From Mesorhizobium huakuii (GTDB taxonomy: Bacteria; Pseudomonadota; Alphaproteobacteria; Rhizobiales; Rhizobiaceae): DNA of 64,000 bases. This document shows, piece by piece, positions 44,769 through 53,593 of the stretch (position 1 is its first letter; the number at the start of each line of letters is the position of its first letter). The position numbers and the translations under genes are program-made. The notes under the pieces are model-generated. The model was not told the DNA's origin. It did no database searches and saw nothing but the letters and a program-made list of their open reading frames with translations. Location: the NCBI RefSeq assembly GCF_014189455.1, contig NZ_CP050296.1:2104001-2168000 (forward strand), in the 5' to 3' direction.

Positions 44769-45965
44769 CTAATTTAACGGATACTTCGTGAATCCACGGC
44801 TTGCCCATTCGCCGGGCGGGATCAATGACCCGACCCGGAAGTTGAACGACAGGACCCTCGTCGCATCGGCGTCGACCTCGCACCGGAAGTTCAGATTGTA
44901 CCATTGGGTTCTTGTGCTGAAGGCGGCCTGCGGAGGGTTAAGAACGTTACCCAGCTTCAGCGGAATGGTCGGCACCCATTTGGGTGTATAATCGGCACTT
45001 TGCAATTCCTGGTCCAGAACGTTGCCGCAAAGGTTGGCAACGCGCTGATCGCGCGGCACGTTCTCCATGGAACTTGTGGCGAACGCATCGCCGGTTGCTC
45101 CCTGCGAGTAAAGCTTCCTGACGCCCGGAAGGCCGGAATAGATCGGCGATCCCGCAATGTCGGTATTGGTGGGATTTGACCTTCCTGCCTTCCCGCTCGG
45201 GGCTTTGAAGGCCCCTGCGGATTTGAACTTCATCGGCTTTGCAGGTTTAGGCTTTGCCTTTTCGGCAGGGGGTGGCGGTGCAGGCTTGCCGCCGGCCTCG
45301 GCAGCCAATGGCTTTGGCACCGCTTGCTTCTCGTCGGTTTGCGGCGCCGCCTCCTGTTTGTCCGGCTGCTGTTTGTCAGTATCCTCAGTCGCCTGCTTCT
45401 CCTCGCTTTGCGCGGGGTTGGCGTCCGGCGAGGCGGTTACCGGCTTCTCGTCGGCCTTTCTGGTATCTGCCTGTTCCTCGGGATTTGCTGACGGAGCGGA
45501 CTGGGTTGGTGCCGGCTTCGGTTCGACCGGCGGCTTGGTAGCCTCCTTGGCCGGCGACGGCGCGTTGGCTTGAGCGCTGCCACCGTCGAGAGATTTCTCG
45601 GGCCCGGTATCTTTCTCGCCATACTGGAAAACGGGCTTCAGAACCGGAGTGTTCACCGGCTTAGGTGGCTGCTCGGGCGGCTTTTCCACCTTCTGTTCCG
45701 GTGGCTTTTCGGCTTTGGGCTGCTTTGGCGGCGGCGGAGGAACAGGTTTCGGCTTTGGCTGATCGGGTGGAGGCACGATCGCGACATTGACCGGCTGCTC
45801 CTCCTGCGGCTGTTGGGGAGGCGTGGGTATACCGTATAACAGGAGCGCCACGACAAGCACGTGCAGGATCAGCGATGCGGGGATGCCCCACAGCAGATTC
45901 CGACGCCGTTCTTGTGCCTCGTCCTTCATCCTGACCGATGTGGAATGAAATAGCGGCGGCTTCAA
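44769..45965 (-). CDS. TonB-like DUF930 protein, copy 2
   Basis: A 398-aa paralogue of the preceding protein with the same order: N-terminal basic region (KDEAQERRRNLLWGIP), a membrane helix, a Pro/Lys/Glu-rich linker of about 200 residues (PPPDQPKPKPVPPPPPKQ) and a C-terminal DUF930 domain (GLPGVRKLYSQGATGDAFA, WYNLNFRCEVDADATRVLS). The first about 200 bp and upstream 50 bp are nearly identical to copy 1 (44500-44720 against 45760-45980), while the linkers differ in length. The function of DUF930 is not known. ATG 45929 is an alternative start. Confidence 0.85.
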   Translation of the reverse strand: MKPPLFHSTSVRMKDEAQERRRNLLWGIPASLILHVLVVALLLYGIPTPPQQPQEEQPVNVAIVPPPDQPKPKPVPPPPPKQPKAEKPPEQKVEKPPEQPPKPVNTPVLKPVFQYGEKDTGPEKSLDGGSAQANAPSPAKEATKPPVEPKPAPTQSAPSANPEEQADTRKADEKPVTASPDANPAQSEEKQATEDTDKQQPDKQEAAPQTDEKQAVPKPLAAEAGGKPAPPPPAEKAKPKPAKPMKFKSAGAFKAPSGKAGRSNPTNTDIAGSPIYSGLPGVRKLYSQGATGDAFATSSMENVPRDQRVANLCGNVLDQELQSADYTPKWVPTIPLKLGNVLNPPQAAFSTRTQWYNLNFRCEVDADATRVLSFNFRVGSLIPPGEWASRGFTKYPLN

Positions 45966-46077
45966 GCATAAGCACGGGATTGGCGCAATTTGGCCACTGA
46001 CAGCTTGGTGATCTGGACCACGACGCGCAGGGCCGTGTTCCCGGCGCGCAACTCAAAGCCGCCAAGCAAGTCCAGCA

Positions 46078-47157
46078 TCACGGGGCTGTCCCTGCGGCCG
46101 GGATCAGCCAGCCGGACTTTATGCGCAGCCGCGCCTGGGCTCCGCTCTCCAGCACGACCGGGTCGGGCTGTTCGAAGTGCAAGGTGAGGTCGGGAGCGGC
46201 GGCAGGCGCGAATTCGATGCGCGCGGCACCCCCTTGGTAGATCACTCGCTTGACCAAACCGTCGAGGCCCGCACCATCCGGCGACACATCGAGATCAGCC
46301 GACCGGCAGCAGATTTTCGCGCCCGCGCGTGGCCGCTCGCCGGGGCGGCAGCGGACCACCAGTTCGGTTCCGAGAACCCGGACCTCGCAGTGACCGCCAT
46401 CTTCACTGGACAAGACATCCGCGGGTAACAAAATTCCTTGCGAGATGAAGGAGGCCACCATTTCGTTTGCCGGCTCATGATAGAGTTCGCGCGGCGTCGC
46501 CAACTGCATCAAGCGGCCGTGGTCCATCACCGCGATGCGGTCGGCCAGCGCCATCGCCTCGGCCTGATCATGGGTGATGTAGACGATGGTCGTGCCGGTG
46601 CGTTTGTGGAAGGCGGCGAACTCGTCCTCCATCGAGGCTCTGAGGTGGACGTCGAGATTGGCGAGCGGCTCGTCGAACAGCACCAGCGACGGCGCGGCGA
46701 CAAGGCAGCGCGCCAACGCCACGCGCTGGCGCTGGCCGCCGGACAGATTGGCCGGCCTGCGCTCGCCCAGCCCCTGCAGATTGACCAAAGCGAGCGCGTC
46801 TTCCACCTTCTGGCGCGCAATCGCCTTGTCGAGCTTCGCCACCTTCAGCGAATAGCCGATATTCTCGGCGACCGTCATGTGCGGCCACAGCGCGTAGTTC
46901 TGGAAGACGATGCCGACGCGCCGCTTCTCCGGTGCGACGCTGCCGCCGCTGTTCGACACGAGATCACTGCCGATGCGGATTTCGCCCGAGGTTACCTTCT
47001 CGAAACCGGCGACGAGCCGCAGCAACGTCGTCTTGCCACAGCCGGACGGCCCGAGCACGGCCAGGAACTCGCCGTCGGCGACATCGATCGAGACGTCCTT
47101 GACCGCATCGAAGTCGGCGAAGCTCTTGGTCACATGGTCTAGGGTCAGTCGCGCCAT
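46078..47157 (-). CDS. ABC transporter ATP-binding protein (PotA/FbpC-like)
   Basis: About 359 aa. Walker A GPSGCGKTT (residues 35-43), Q-loop FQNYALWPHMTV, signature LSGGQRQRVALARCL, Walker B LVLFDEPLANLD, followed by a TOBE-type C-terminal regulatory domain (about 250-359). The family serves importers for iron, polyamines, sulfate, or 2-aminoethylphosphonate. ATG 47157 overlaps the permease gene by 13 bp. It is the last gene of the ABC unit. Confidence 0.92.
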   Translation of the reverse strand: MARLTLDHVTKSFADFDAVKDVSIDVADGEFLAVLGPSGCGKTTLLRLVAGFEKVTSGEIRIGSDLVSNSGGSVAPEKRRVGIVFQNYALWPHMTVAENIGYSLKVAKLDKAIARQKVEDALALVNLQGLGERRPANLSGGQRQRVALARCLVAAPSLVLFDEPLANLDVHLRASMEDEFAAFHKRTGTTIVYITHDQAEAMALADRIAVMDHGRLMQLATPRELYHEPANEMVASFISQGILLPADVLSSEDGGHCEVRVLGTELVVRCRPGERPRAGAKICCRSADLDVSPDGAGLDGLVKRVIYQGGAARIEFAPAAAPDLTLHFEQPDPVVLESGAQARLRIKSGWLIPAAGTAP

Positions 47158-48848
47158 GGCAGAACTCCGCTCGGAAGATGCGGGGCAAGTAGGTTGGTCA
47201 CCAGCATCAGCGCGAAGGTAACCGTAACCGTGATGACCGACATCGCCGCCGCATAGTTGGAATCGCCGCCCTGCTCGAAGGAAAACATAACCACGCCGAT
47301 CGTCTCGGAACCCGACGACCACAGCAGCGCCGACACGGTGAGTTCGCTGAGCGCCGTCATGAAGATCAGCAGGCCACCGGCGATGGCCGCCGGCGCGACC
47401 AGTGGAAAGATGATGGTGCGCAGGCGCATGAACAGCCCCGCCCCCGCCACCTGTGCGGCTTCCTCCAGTGCCCGGTCGATCTGGTGATAACCGCTGATGG
47501 TCGGCCGCAGCGCCAGCACCAGGAAACGGGCGAGATAGGCGTAAAGGATGATCCAGACCGTGTTGTAGAGCTGGATGCCGGTCAGCGGGATCGGCCGCAA
47601 GAACAAGAGCAGCGAGGCGATCGCCAGCACCACGCCTGGCAAGGCATAGGGCAGCTCGACCGACAAATTGAGTAGCCGCACCCAGCGCTGCTTGCCCCAG
47701 GCAATGAGATAGCCGATCGGAACGGCGACGATGACCGCGAAGAAGGCGGCCGCGATCGACAGCCAGAAACTGTTGAAGAAGGCTCGGTTGGCGGCATCAT
47801 GCTCGAACAGAACGAAGCGGTAATTGTCGAGCGTCATGGTCTTGGCGGTGAGCGCGATGCCGTAGCCCGGCACCAGCGAGGTCAGCACCAGCCCGAACAG
47901 CGGCAGGAACAGCACCAGCACGATCAACAGCCACATGCCTGCCTGAACGACCGGTCGCCAGCGGCCAAGCTCGTAGGGCTCGGCCGGCAGTGAGGTGGAA
48001 CTGATGCGGTAGTCGCGTCGACGGCTCATGAGTTCCTGCGCGAAGATGCCGGCCATGGCGATGACGCCGATCAGCACCGACAGGAACGCGGTCTCGCCCA
48101 GCACCGCCGGACCGCCGCCGGCCAGCCGCTGATAGATCAGCGTCGGCAGCACGAGATAGTTGGCGGGAATACCGAGAAAGGCGGGAATACCGAAATTGCC
48201 TACGCAGGACACGAAGGCCAGTGCCGCGGCCGCCATGATCGATGGTGTCATTAAAGGCAGCACGATGGTGACCAGCACGGTGAACCAGCCGGCGCCGCCG
48301 GCGCGTGCGGCCTCGACCAGTTCGCGCGGCAGTTTGCGCAGGCCTGCCCGCACCAGCAGGAACACCAGCGGGCCATACTGCACACCAAGCAGCAGGATGA
48401 TGCCCGAGGTCGAATAGAGCGGGTTCTTCGTGCCGAGCGGCGGTGCCGCGCCGAACAGCTTGAGGAATGGGCTGGCCGGGCCGAACAATTGCAGCCAGGC
48501 CAGCGCCGTCACCTGCGGCGCGATCATCAGCGGCATGACGTAGCACAGCACCAGGGCGCTGCGGCCGCGTATGTCGGCTAGCGAGACGAGAACCGCCACC
48601 AGCGTTCCCGACAGCACGGCAAGCAAGGTGCCGCCGATGCCGACGACCAGCGTATGCCAGGTCGCGATCCAGGTCGCCGGGCTCCGCAATCCGGCCTCCA
48701 CGGCCACGGTCGACAAGGTGCCACCGGGTGCCACGATCTCCTTGATGAGACGCAGCATGGGCAGCAGCGAAAGCAGCACGATGACGACGGCCACTGCCGC
48801 CGTCAGGGCCATTTCCTGACCGCGGCTTTCCCTGATCCGTGTTGCCAT
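47145..48848 (-). CDS. ABC transporter permease with two fused transmembrane domains (FbpB-like)
   Basis: About 567 aa with around 12 helices and two BPD_transp_1 domains, each with the EAA loop: ELVEAARAGGAGWFTVLVTI in the first half and RALEEAAQVAGAGLFMRL in the second. Fused permeases of this kind occur with Fe(III), thiamine and aminoethylphosphonate importers. ATG 48848 is preferred over 48959 because it precedes the first helix directly. It starts 58 bp after the binding-protein gene. Confidence 0.92.
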   Translation of the reverse strand: MATRIRESRGQEMALTAAVAVVIVLLSLLPMLRLIKEIVAPGGTLSTVAVEAGLRSPATWIATWHTLVVGIGGTLLAVLSGTLVAVLVSLADIRGRSALVLCYVMPLMIAPQVTALAWLQLFGPASPFLKLFGAAPPLGTKNPLYSTSGIILLLGVQYGPLVFLLVRAGLRKLPRELVEAARAGGAGWFTVLVTIVLPLMTPSIMAAAALAFVSCVGNFGIPAFLGIPANYLVLPTLIYQRLAGGGPAVLGETAFLSVLIGVIAMAGIFAQELMSRRRDYRISSTSLPAEPYELGRWRPVVQAGMWLLIVLVLFLPLFGLVLTSLVPGYGIALTAKTMTLDNYRFVLFEHDAANRAFFNSFWLSIAAAFFAVIVAVPIGYLIAWGKQRWVRLLNLSVELPYALPGVVLAIASLLLFLRPIPLTGIQLYNTVWIILYAYLARFLVLALRPTISGYHQIDRALEEAAQVAGAGLFMRLRTIIFPLVAPAAIAGGLLIFMTALSELTVSALLWSSGSETIGVVMFSFEQGGDSNYAAAMSVITVTVTFALMLVTNLLAPHLPSGVLPWRD

Positions 48849-48906
48849 GACTGCGTTCCCAAGGTCCGGGATGCCGCCGAAACGGCATCCCGCCGCGATT
48901 GCCGGC

Positions 48907-49893
48907 TCAGCCGCCGAACAGTTCCTGGAACTTCGCCTTGTCGGCGTCGGTCTTGGCAACGATCGCCTTGGTGTCGAACGGCATCACCTTGACCTTGACG
49001 CCTTCCGGCAGCCAGTCGGGGCGGCCGACCGAACCGCGCGCCGGCAGGTAGCCCATCGACAGCGCCAGCTTCTGGCCTTCATCCGACAGAATGAAGTCGA
49101 CGAACTTCTTGGCACCGTCGACATTCTTGGCGGTCTTCATGATGGCGACCGGCTCAGTCACCGCCGGAACGCCTTCCGAGGGGAATACGAACTCGACAGG
49201 CGAGCCCTTCTTCTTGGCGTTCATCGCCATGAAGTCGACCAGGATGCCATAAGGCTTCTCGCCCGATGCCACCGACTTCAGCACCGCGCCATTGCCGCGC
49301 ACGCTGACGGTGTTGTTGGTCTTCAGCTTCTGGAAGAAATCCCAGCCGTAGTCAGTATCGCCGGCGAAGCCCGAAAGCAGATAGGCGGCGGCACCCGAAT
49401 AGAGCGGGCTCGGCATGACCAGGCCATCGGCATAGGCGGGCTTGGCGAGATCGGCCCAATGCTCAGGCTTTTGCGTGGCCGCGGTGTTGTAGACGATGCC
49501 GGTGGTGATCAGCTTGCTGCCGAAATAGGTCTTGTCGGCGTCATAGGCATCCGCCTCGATGCCGTCGAGCTTGGCTTCGGGGTAGGGCAGCAGCCGGTCG
49601 TCCTTCTTCAGCAGCTCCATCGAGACCGCATCGGCGATGAGCAGCACGTCGGGCTGCGGGCTGCCGGCTGCGAACTCGGCCGCCATCTTGGTGAGGATGT
49701 CGCTGGTTCCGGAACGATAGATGGTCACGTCGATGCCGGGCTGCGCCTTCTTGAAGGCGTCCACGGTCTTGGCCGCGTCGGCTTCCGGCTGCGATGTGTA
49801 GAGTGTCAGTGTTTCGGCGCTTGCCACGCCGGCAAACAAAGCTGCCGCGAGCGCCAGCTGGCTGGCCAGCAGCTTGATGAGTAGCGTCTTCAT
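48907..49893 (-). CDS. ABC transporter substrate-binding protein (FbpA/PhnS-like)
   Basis: About 328 aa. Signal peptide MKTLLIKLLASQLALAAALF with cleavage near ASA-ET; the mature protein begins ETLTLYTSQPEADAAKTVDAF. Type 2 periplasmic binding protein related to Fe(III)- and 2-aminoethylphosphonate-binding proteins; the Tyr-Tyr iron motif is not evident (SPLYSGAAAYLLSG is nearest), so an organic ligand is as likely. AGGAGG lies seven bases before ATG 49893. It follows the 2-oxoacid dehydrogenase genes by 260 bp on the same strand. Confidence 0.9.
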   Translation of the reverse strand: MKTLLIKLLASQLALAAALFAGVASAETLTLYTSQPEADAAKTVDAFKKAQPGIDVTIYRSGTSDILTKMAAEFAAGSPQPDVLLIADAVSMELLKKDDRLLPYPEAKLDGIEADAYDADKTYFGSKLITTGIVYNTAATQKPEHWADLAKPAYADGLVMPSPLYSGAAAYLLSGFAGDTDYGWDFFQKLKTNNTVSVRGNGAVLKSVASGEKPYGILVDFMAMNAKKKGSPVEFVFPSEGVPAVTEPVAIMKTAKNVDGAKKFVDFILSDEGQKLALSMGYLPARGSVGRPDWLPEGVKVKVMPFDTKAIVAKTDADKAKFQELFGG

Positions 49894-50053
49894 GAGACCT
49901 CCTGTCTTGTCCGTGCATGAGCGGTCCGGTGTTGTGGCCGGTTCCCGTCCCCTCCCTGCACGGCGCATATGACTGGTGGATGACAGCGCACATGCGCGAT
50001 CGGATCAAGCAACAACTTGGCTTGAAATGCTCTCACGGCACGGCGAGAGGGCC

Positions 50054-50073
50054 TGCGGAAGTGACCTTCCGCA
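50054..50073. terminator. Hairpin between E2 gene and ABC genes
   Basis: TGCGGAAG and CTTCCGCA form a perfect eight-base stem with the loop TGAC, 80 bp after the E2 stop codon. There is no T-run on the transcribed side, so it may be an mRNA-processing or stability element rather than an intrinsic terminator. It separates the dehydrogenase unit from the ABC unit. Confidence 0.45.
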
Positions 50074-50152
50074 AGCCTCATGACCATTGTGGCCGCCGGC
50101 GCAACTGGCGCCCGGAATTATGCTTTCCCGATACCCGTCAAGACGCCTTGAT

Positions 50153-51561
50153 CTAGACCAGCATGCCCATCGGATTTTCGATCAGCCGCTTGAAGGAGAC
50201 CAGCAGTTCCGCGCCGAGCGCTCCGTCGACGGCGCGATGATCGGTCGACAGCGTCACCGACATCACGGTGGCTATTCTGATCTCGCCGTTCTTGACCACC
50301 GCGCGCTCCTCGCCGGCGCCGACCGCCAGGATCGTCGCATGCGGCGGATTGATGACCGCGGCAAAGTCCTTGATGCCGAACATGCCGAGATTAGAGACGG
50401 CTGTCGTGCCGCCCTGATACTCTTCCGGCTTCAGCTTGCGGCTGCGGGCGCGGCTGGCCAGATCCTTCATCTCGTTGGAAATGGTCGACAGCGTCTTTTC
50501 GTCCGCCTTGCGGATGATCGGCGTGATGAGACCGCCTGGGATCGACACGGCGACACCGACATCGGCATGCCTGTGCTTGACCATGGCGCTTTCGGTCCAT
50601 GAGGCATTGGCATCCGGCACCGCTTTCAAGGCCATCGCCATCGCCTTGATCACCATGTCGTTGACCGACAGCTTGTAGGCGGGAGCCTCACCCTTGTCCG
50701 TCTTCTTCATGGGGGCGGCAGCATTGATCTGCGTGCGCAGCGCGAGCAGCGCATCGAGTTCGCAGTCGAGCGTCAGATAAAAATGCGGGATGGTGGTCTT
50801 GGCCTCGACCAGCCGCCGCGCGATGGTCTTGCGCATATTGTCATGCGGGACGAGTTCGTAGGAGTCGGGTTCGAAGAGGCGCAGAACGTCCCCCTCCCCC
50901 TTGAGGGGAGGGTGGCCGGCCGAAGGCCGGTCGGGTGGGGTCGGTTCGACTGGGCTCGGCGCAAAGGCGGTGCCTTCTGGGGCGACCCCCTCCGTCCGCT
51001 TCGCGGACACCTCCCCCTCGAGGGGGAGGAGATCGCGGCTTCGATATCGGCCTTCACCACGCGGCCATAGGGTCCGGAGCCTGTTAGGCCTGACAGGTTC
51101 AGCCCTGCTTCCCGGGCCAAACGACGAGCCAAGGGTGTCGCGCGGGTCTTCCCCTCCCCCTCGAGGGGAGGGTGGCCGGCCAAAGGCCGGTCGGGTGGGG
51201 TCGGTTCGACCGGGCTCAGCGCAAGGGCGGTGCTGGACTGGGAGGTGCCTCCTGAGGCGACCCCCTCTGTCGGCTTTGCCGACATCTCCCCCTCGAGAGG
51301 GGAGATTGGCGCATAACTTTCATCATCGGCATAAATCCACGCAACCGGCGCGCCGACCGGAATGTCGACGCCTTCCTTGCCCGTCACATCGCGCAGCACG
51401 CCGCTGGCCGGCGCATCGATCTCCATCGCCGCCTTGTCGGTTTCGATCTCGAACAGCACGTCGCCCTTCTTGACCCGGGCACCCTCCTCGGCGAACCAGC
51501 GCGAGATCTGTCCGGTCGCCATGTCCATGTCGACCTTGGGAAGAATGACTTCGGTCGGCAT
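50153..51561 (-). CDS. 2-oxoacid dehydrogenase E2 (dihydrolipoyl acyltransferase) with repeat insertions and an apparent frameshift
   Basis: E2 core of the complex. From ATG 51561: lipoyl domain (1-80; Lys43 in ETDKAAMEI), an element-derived stretch (about 86-138), the E1/E3-binding domain (140-176; TPLARRLAREAG), then a second element. At that element the frame changes: the upstream frame runs on as noise to 50773, while the catalytic domain (LRLFEPDSYELVPHDNMRK to the active DHRAVDG) is open from GTG 51010 to 50153. One added base in the five-base C/G run (51022-51026) would join the frames. It may be a sequencing error, a true split, or two polypeptides. The lipoyl sequence is nearer acetoin-type E2 than rhizobial PdhC. 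Confidence 0.85.
50891..51031. repeat. Palindromic element inside the E2 gene, copy B
   Basis: About 141 bp located between the E1/E3-binding and catalytic domains. Ends are near-palindromes (CTCCCCCTTGAGGGGAG left; CTCCCCCTCGAGGGGGAG right); inner hairpins are GGCCGGCCGAAGGCCGG and GTCCGCTTCGCGGAC. Read on the gene strand it would encode EGEVSAKRTEGVAPEG and PVEPTPPDRPSAGHPPL. It is the partner of copy A and is where the reading frame breaks. Confidence 0.9.
51151..51305. repeat. Palindromic element inside the E2 gene, copy A
   Basis: About 155 bp in the linker between the lipoyl and E1/E3-binding domains, read through in frame as about 52 residues (EGEMSAKPTEGVASGG and PVEPTPPDRPLAGHPPLEGE). 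Ends are CTCCCCCTCGAGGGGAG and CTCCCCCTCGAGAGGGGAG; inner hairpins GGCCGGCCAAAGGCCGG and GTCGGCTTTGCCGAC. Compared with copy B it is about 14 bp longer near the middle (about 51234-51256). Confidence 0.9.
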
Positions 51562-51564
51562 GGA

Positions 51565-52566
51565 TCAGCGAACCCCTTTGACGAGGTCGCGCGCGGCGGT
51601 GATGATGTCGGGAACCTGCGGCACCGTCGCTTTCTCGAGCTCCGGATTGTAGGGGATCGGCGTCTCGGCGCCGCCGAGCCGCACGATCGGCGCATCGAGA
51701 TAGTCGAACGCCTCGCTCTCGGCGATCATGGCGCTGACCTCGGCGCCGATGCCCAGCGTCTTGACCGCTTCGTAGACGCACATCAGCCGCGACGTCTTCT
51801 TGACGCTGTCGATGACGGTCTGCTTGTCCATCGGCCGGATGGTCCGGAGGTCGACGACTTCGACGTCGATGCCCTCGGCTTCCAGCGTGGCGGCGGCATC
51901 AAGCGCCTTCTGCACCATGATCGAGGTGGCGACGATGGTAAGATCGCGGCCTTCGCGGCGGATGTCGGCCTTGCCGATCGGCACGGTGTAATAGCCCTCG
52001 GGCACCGGACCCTTCATCTTGTAGAGCAGCTTGTGCTCGAAGATCATCACCGGATCGGGGTCGGCGACGGCCGCCAGAAGCATGCCCTTGGCATCATAGG
52101 GCGTCGCCGGCTGAATGACCTTCAGGCCCGGCACATGGCCGAGCCACGCCTCCAGGCTCTGGCTGTGCTGCGCGGCGGCACCGGTGCCGGAGCCGGCGGG
52201 AAAGCGCATCACCACCGGAACCGAAACCTCGCCGCCCAGCATGAAGCGCATCTTGGCCGCCTGGTTGACGATCTGCTCCATGGCCAGCGTGGCGAAATCC
52301 GAGAACTGGAACTCGAAGATCGGCCGCATGCCTGTGAGGGCAGCACCGACGGCGACGCCCGCCCCGCCCAGTTCCGAAATCGGCGTATCGATGACGCGCT
52401 CGGTGCCGAAGCGCTCAACCAGATCGCCGGTCACCTGGAAGGCGCCGCCATAGACGCCGATGTCCTCGCCCATCAGGAAGACGCGTTCATCCATGTCCAT
52501 GGCGATCGCCATGGCTTCCTGGATCGCCTGGGCGTAGCTCAGTTCACGCACCATCGCGTCCATCAC
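51565..52566 (-). CDS. 2-oxoacid dehydrogenase E1 component, beta subunit
   Basis: A 333-aa transketolase-like subunit: [20 protein letters not shown] at the start, [20 protein letters not shown], and the C-terminal transketolase domain ([20 protein letters not shown]). It lacks the N-terminal lipoyl domain found on the PdhB of the main rhizobial pyruvate dehydrogenase, so this is a second, acetoin-dehydrogenase-like complex. Its ATG overlaps the E1alpha stop by four bases; E2 follows three bases later. No E3 gene is in the cluster; E3 must come from elsewhere. Confidence 0.92.
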   Translation of the reverse strand: MMDAMVRELSYAQAIQEAMAIAMDMDERVFLMGEDIGVYGGAFQVTGDLVERFGTERVIDTPISELGGAGVAVGAALTGMRPIFEFQFSDFATLAMEQIVNQAAKMRFMLGGEVSVPVVMRFPAGSGTGAAAQHSQSLEAWLGHVPGLKVIQPATPYDAKGMLLAAVADPDPVMIFEHKLLYKMKGPVPEGYYTVPIGKADIRREGRDLTIVATSIMVQKALDAAATLEAEGIDVEVVDLRTIRPMDKQTVIDSVKKTSRLMCVYEAVKTLGIGAEVSAMIAESEAFDYLDAPIVRLGGAETPIPYNPELEKATVPQVPDIITAARDLVKGVR

Positions 52567-53591
52567 GCCTGCTCCGTATACACGTAATTTCCGGTCTCGC
52601 TGACGTCAGGCGACGGGCTCGCCTTGGCGAATTCGATGCCGTCGGCAATCTCCCGCGCCACAGCACCGCGGATGGCCTCGATGCCCTCGTCGTCGATGAA
52701 GCCGAATTCGCGCAGCTCGTTTTCGAACAGCGTGATCGGATCGCGGTTCGACATCCAGTCCTCGATCTCTTCCTTGGTGCGATAGCGGTTGCGGTCGCTC
52801 TTGGAATGGCCGCGATGGCGGTAGGTCTTGGACTCGATCAGCGTCGGCCCTTCGCCGGCGCGGGCGCGCTCGACGGCCCTGTAGGACGCCTCGGCGACCT
52901 CCGAAAAAATGTTGCCGTTGACGATGACACCGGGCATCGAATAGGCGGCGGCGCGGTCGGCGATGTTCTTCGCCGCGGTGGAACGGGCGGTCGACGTCGA
53001 CATGCCGTAACCATTGTTTTCGCAGACGAAGATGACCGGCAGCTTCCAGACCGCCGCCATATTGAGCGCCTCGTGGAAGGCGCCCTCATTGTTGGCGCCG
53101 TCGCCGAAGAAGGAGACGACGACCTTGCCGGTCTTCATCATCTTGGAGGAAAGTGCTGCACCGACGGCGATCGGAATGCCGCCGCCGACGATGCCGTTGG
53201 CACCGAGATTGCCCTTGGCGACATCGGCAATGTGCATCGAGCCGCCACGGCCCTTGCAGTAGCCCGTGGTCTTGCCGAAGAATTCGGCGAACATGCGCTT
53301 CACCTCGGCGCCCTTGGCGATGCAGTGGCCATGGCCGCGATGCGTCGAGGTGATCTGGTCATCCTCGCCAAGCGGCATGCAGATGCCCATGGCGCTGGCT
53401 TCCTGGCCGATCGACAAATGCATGGTGCCGTGGATCAGGCCACGCATATAGCTCTCCTCCGCGCCCTCTTCGAAGCGGCGGATGAGATACATCTTGTAGA
53501 GCACCTGCTTGAGCTGCTCGGCGCTGTACTGGCGATAGACGAAAGGCAGGTTGGCGCGACTGTCCGCGACGGCTTTGCTGGCCCCGGCCAT
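52563..53591 (-). CDS. 2-oxoacid dehydrogenase E1 component, alpha subunit
   Basis: A 342-aa ThDP-binding subunit. The ThDP motif begins [20 protein letters not shown] (GDG at 163-165) and ends with Asn192 in [12 protein letters not shown]; the phosphorylation-loop-like segment [11 protein letters not shown] is present. It decarboxylates a 2-oxoacid or cleaves acetoin and passes the acyl group to E2 lipoate. ATG 53591 lies three bases after the stop of the SAF-domain oxidoreductase gene, so the four genes form one operon. Confidence 0.93.
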   Translation of the reverse strand: MAGASKAVADSRANLPFVYRQYSAEQLKQVLYKMYLIRRFEEGAEESYMRGLIHGTMHLSIGQEASAMGICMPLGEDDQITSTHRGHGHCIAKGAEVKRMFAEFFGKTTGYCKGRGGSMHIADVAKGNLGANGIVGGGIPIAVGAALSSKMMKTGKVVVSFFGDGANNEGAFHEALNMAAVWKLPVIFVCENNGYGMSTSTARSTAAKNIADRAAAYSMPGVIVNGNIFSEVAEASYRAVERARAGEGPTLIESKTYRHRGHSKSDRNRYRTKEEIEDWMSNRDPITLFENELREFGFIDDEGIEAIRGAVAREIADGIEFAKASPSPDVSETGNYVYTEQA

Positions 53592-53593
53592 GA

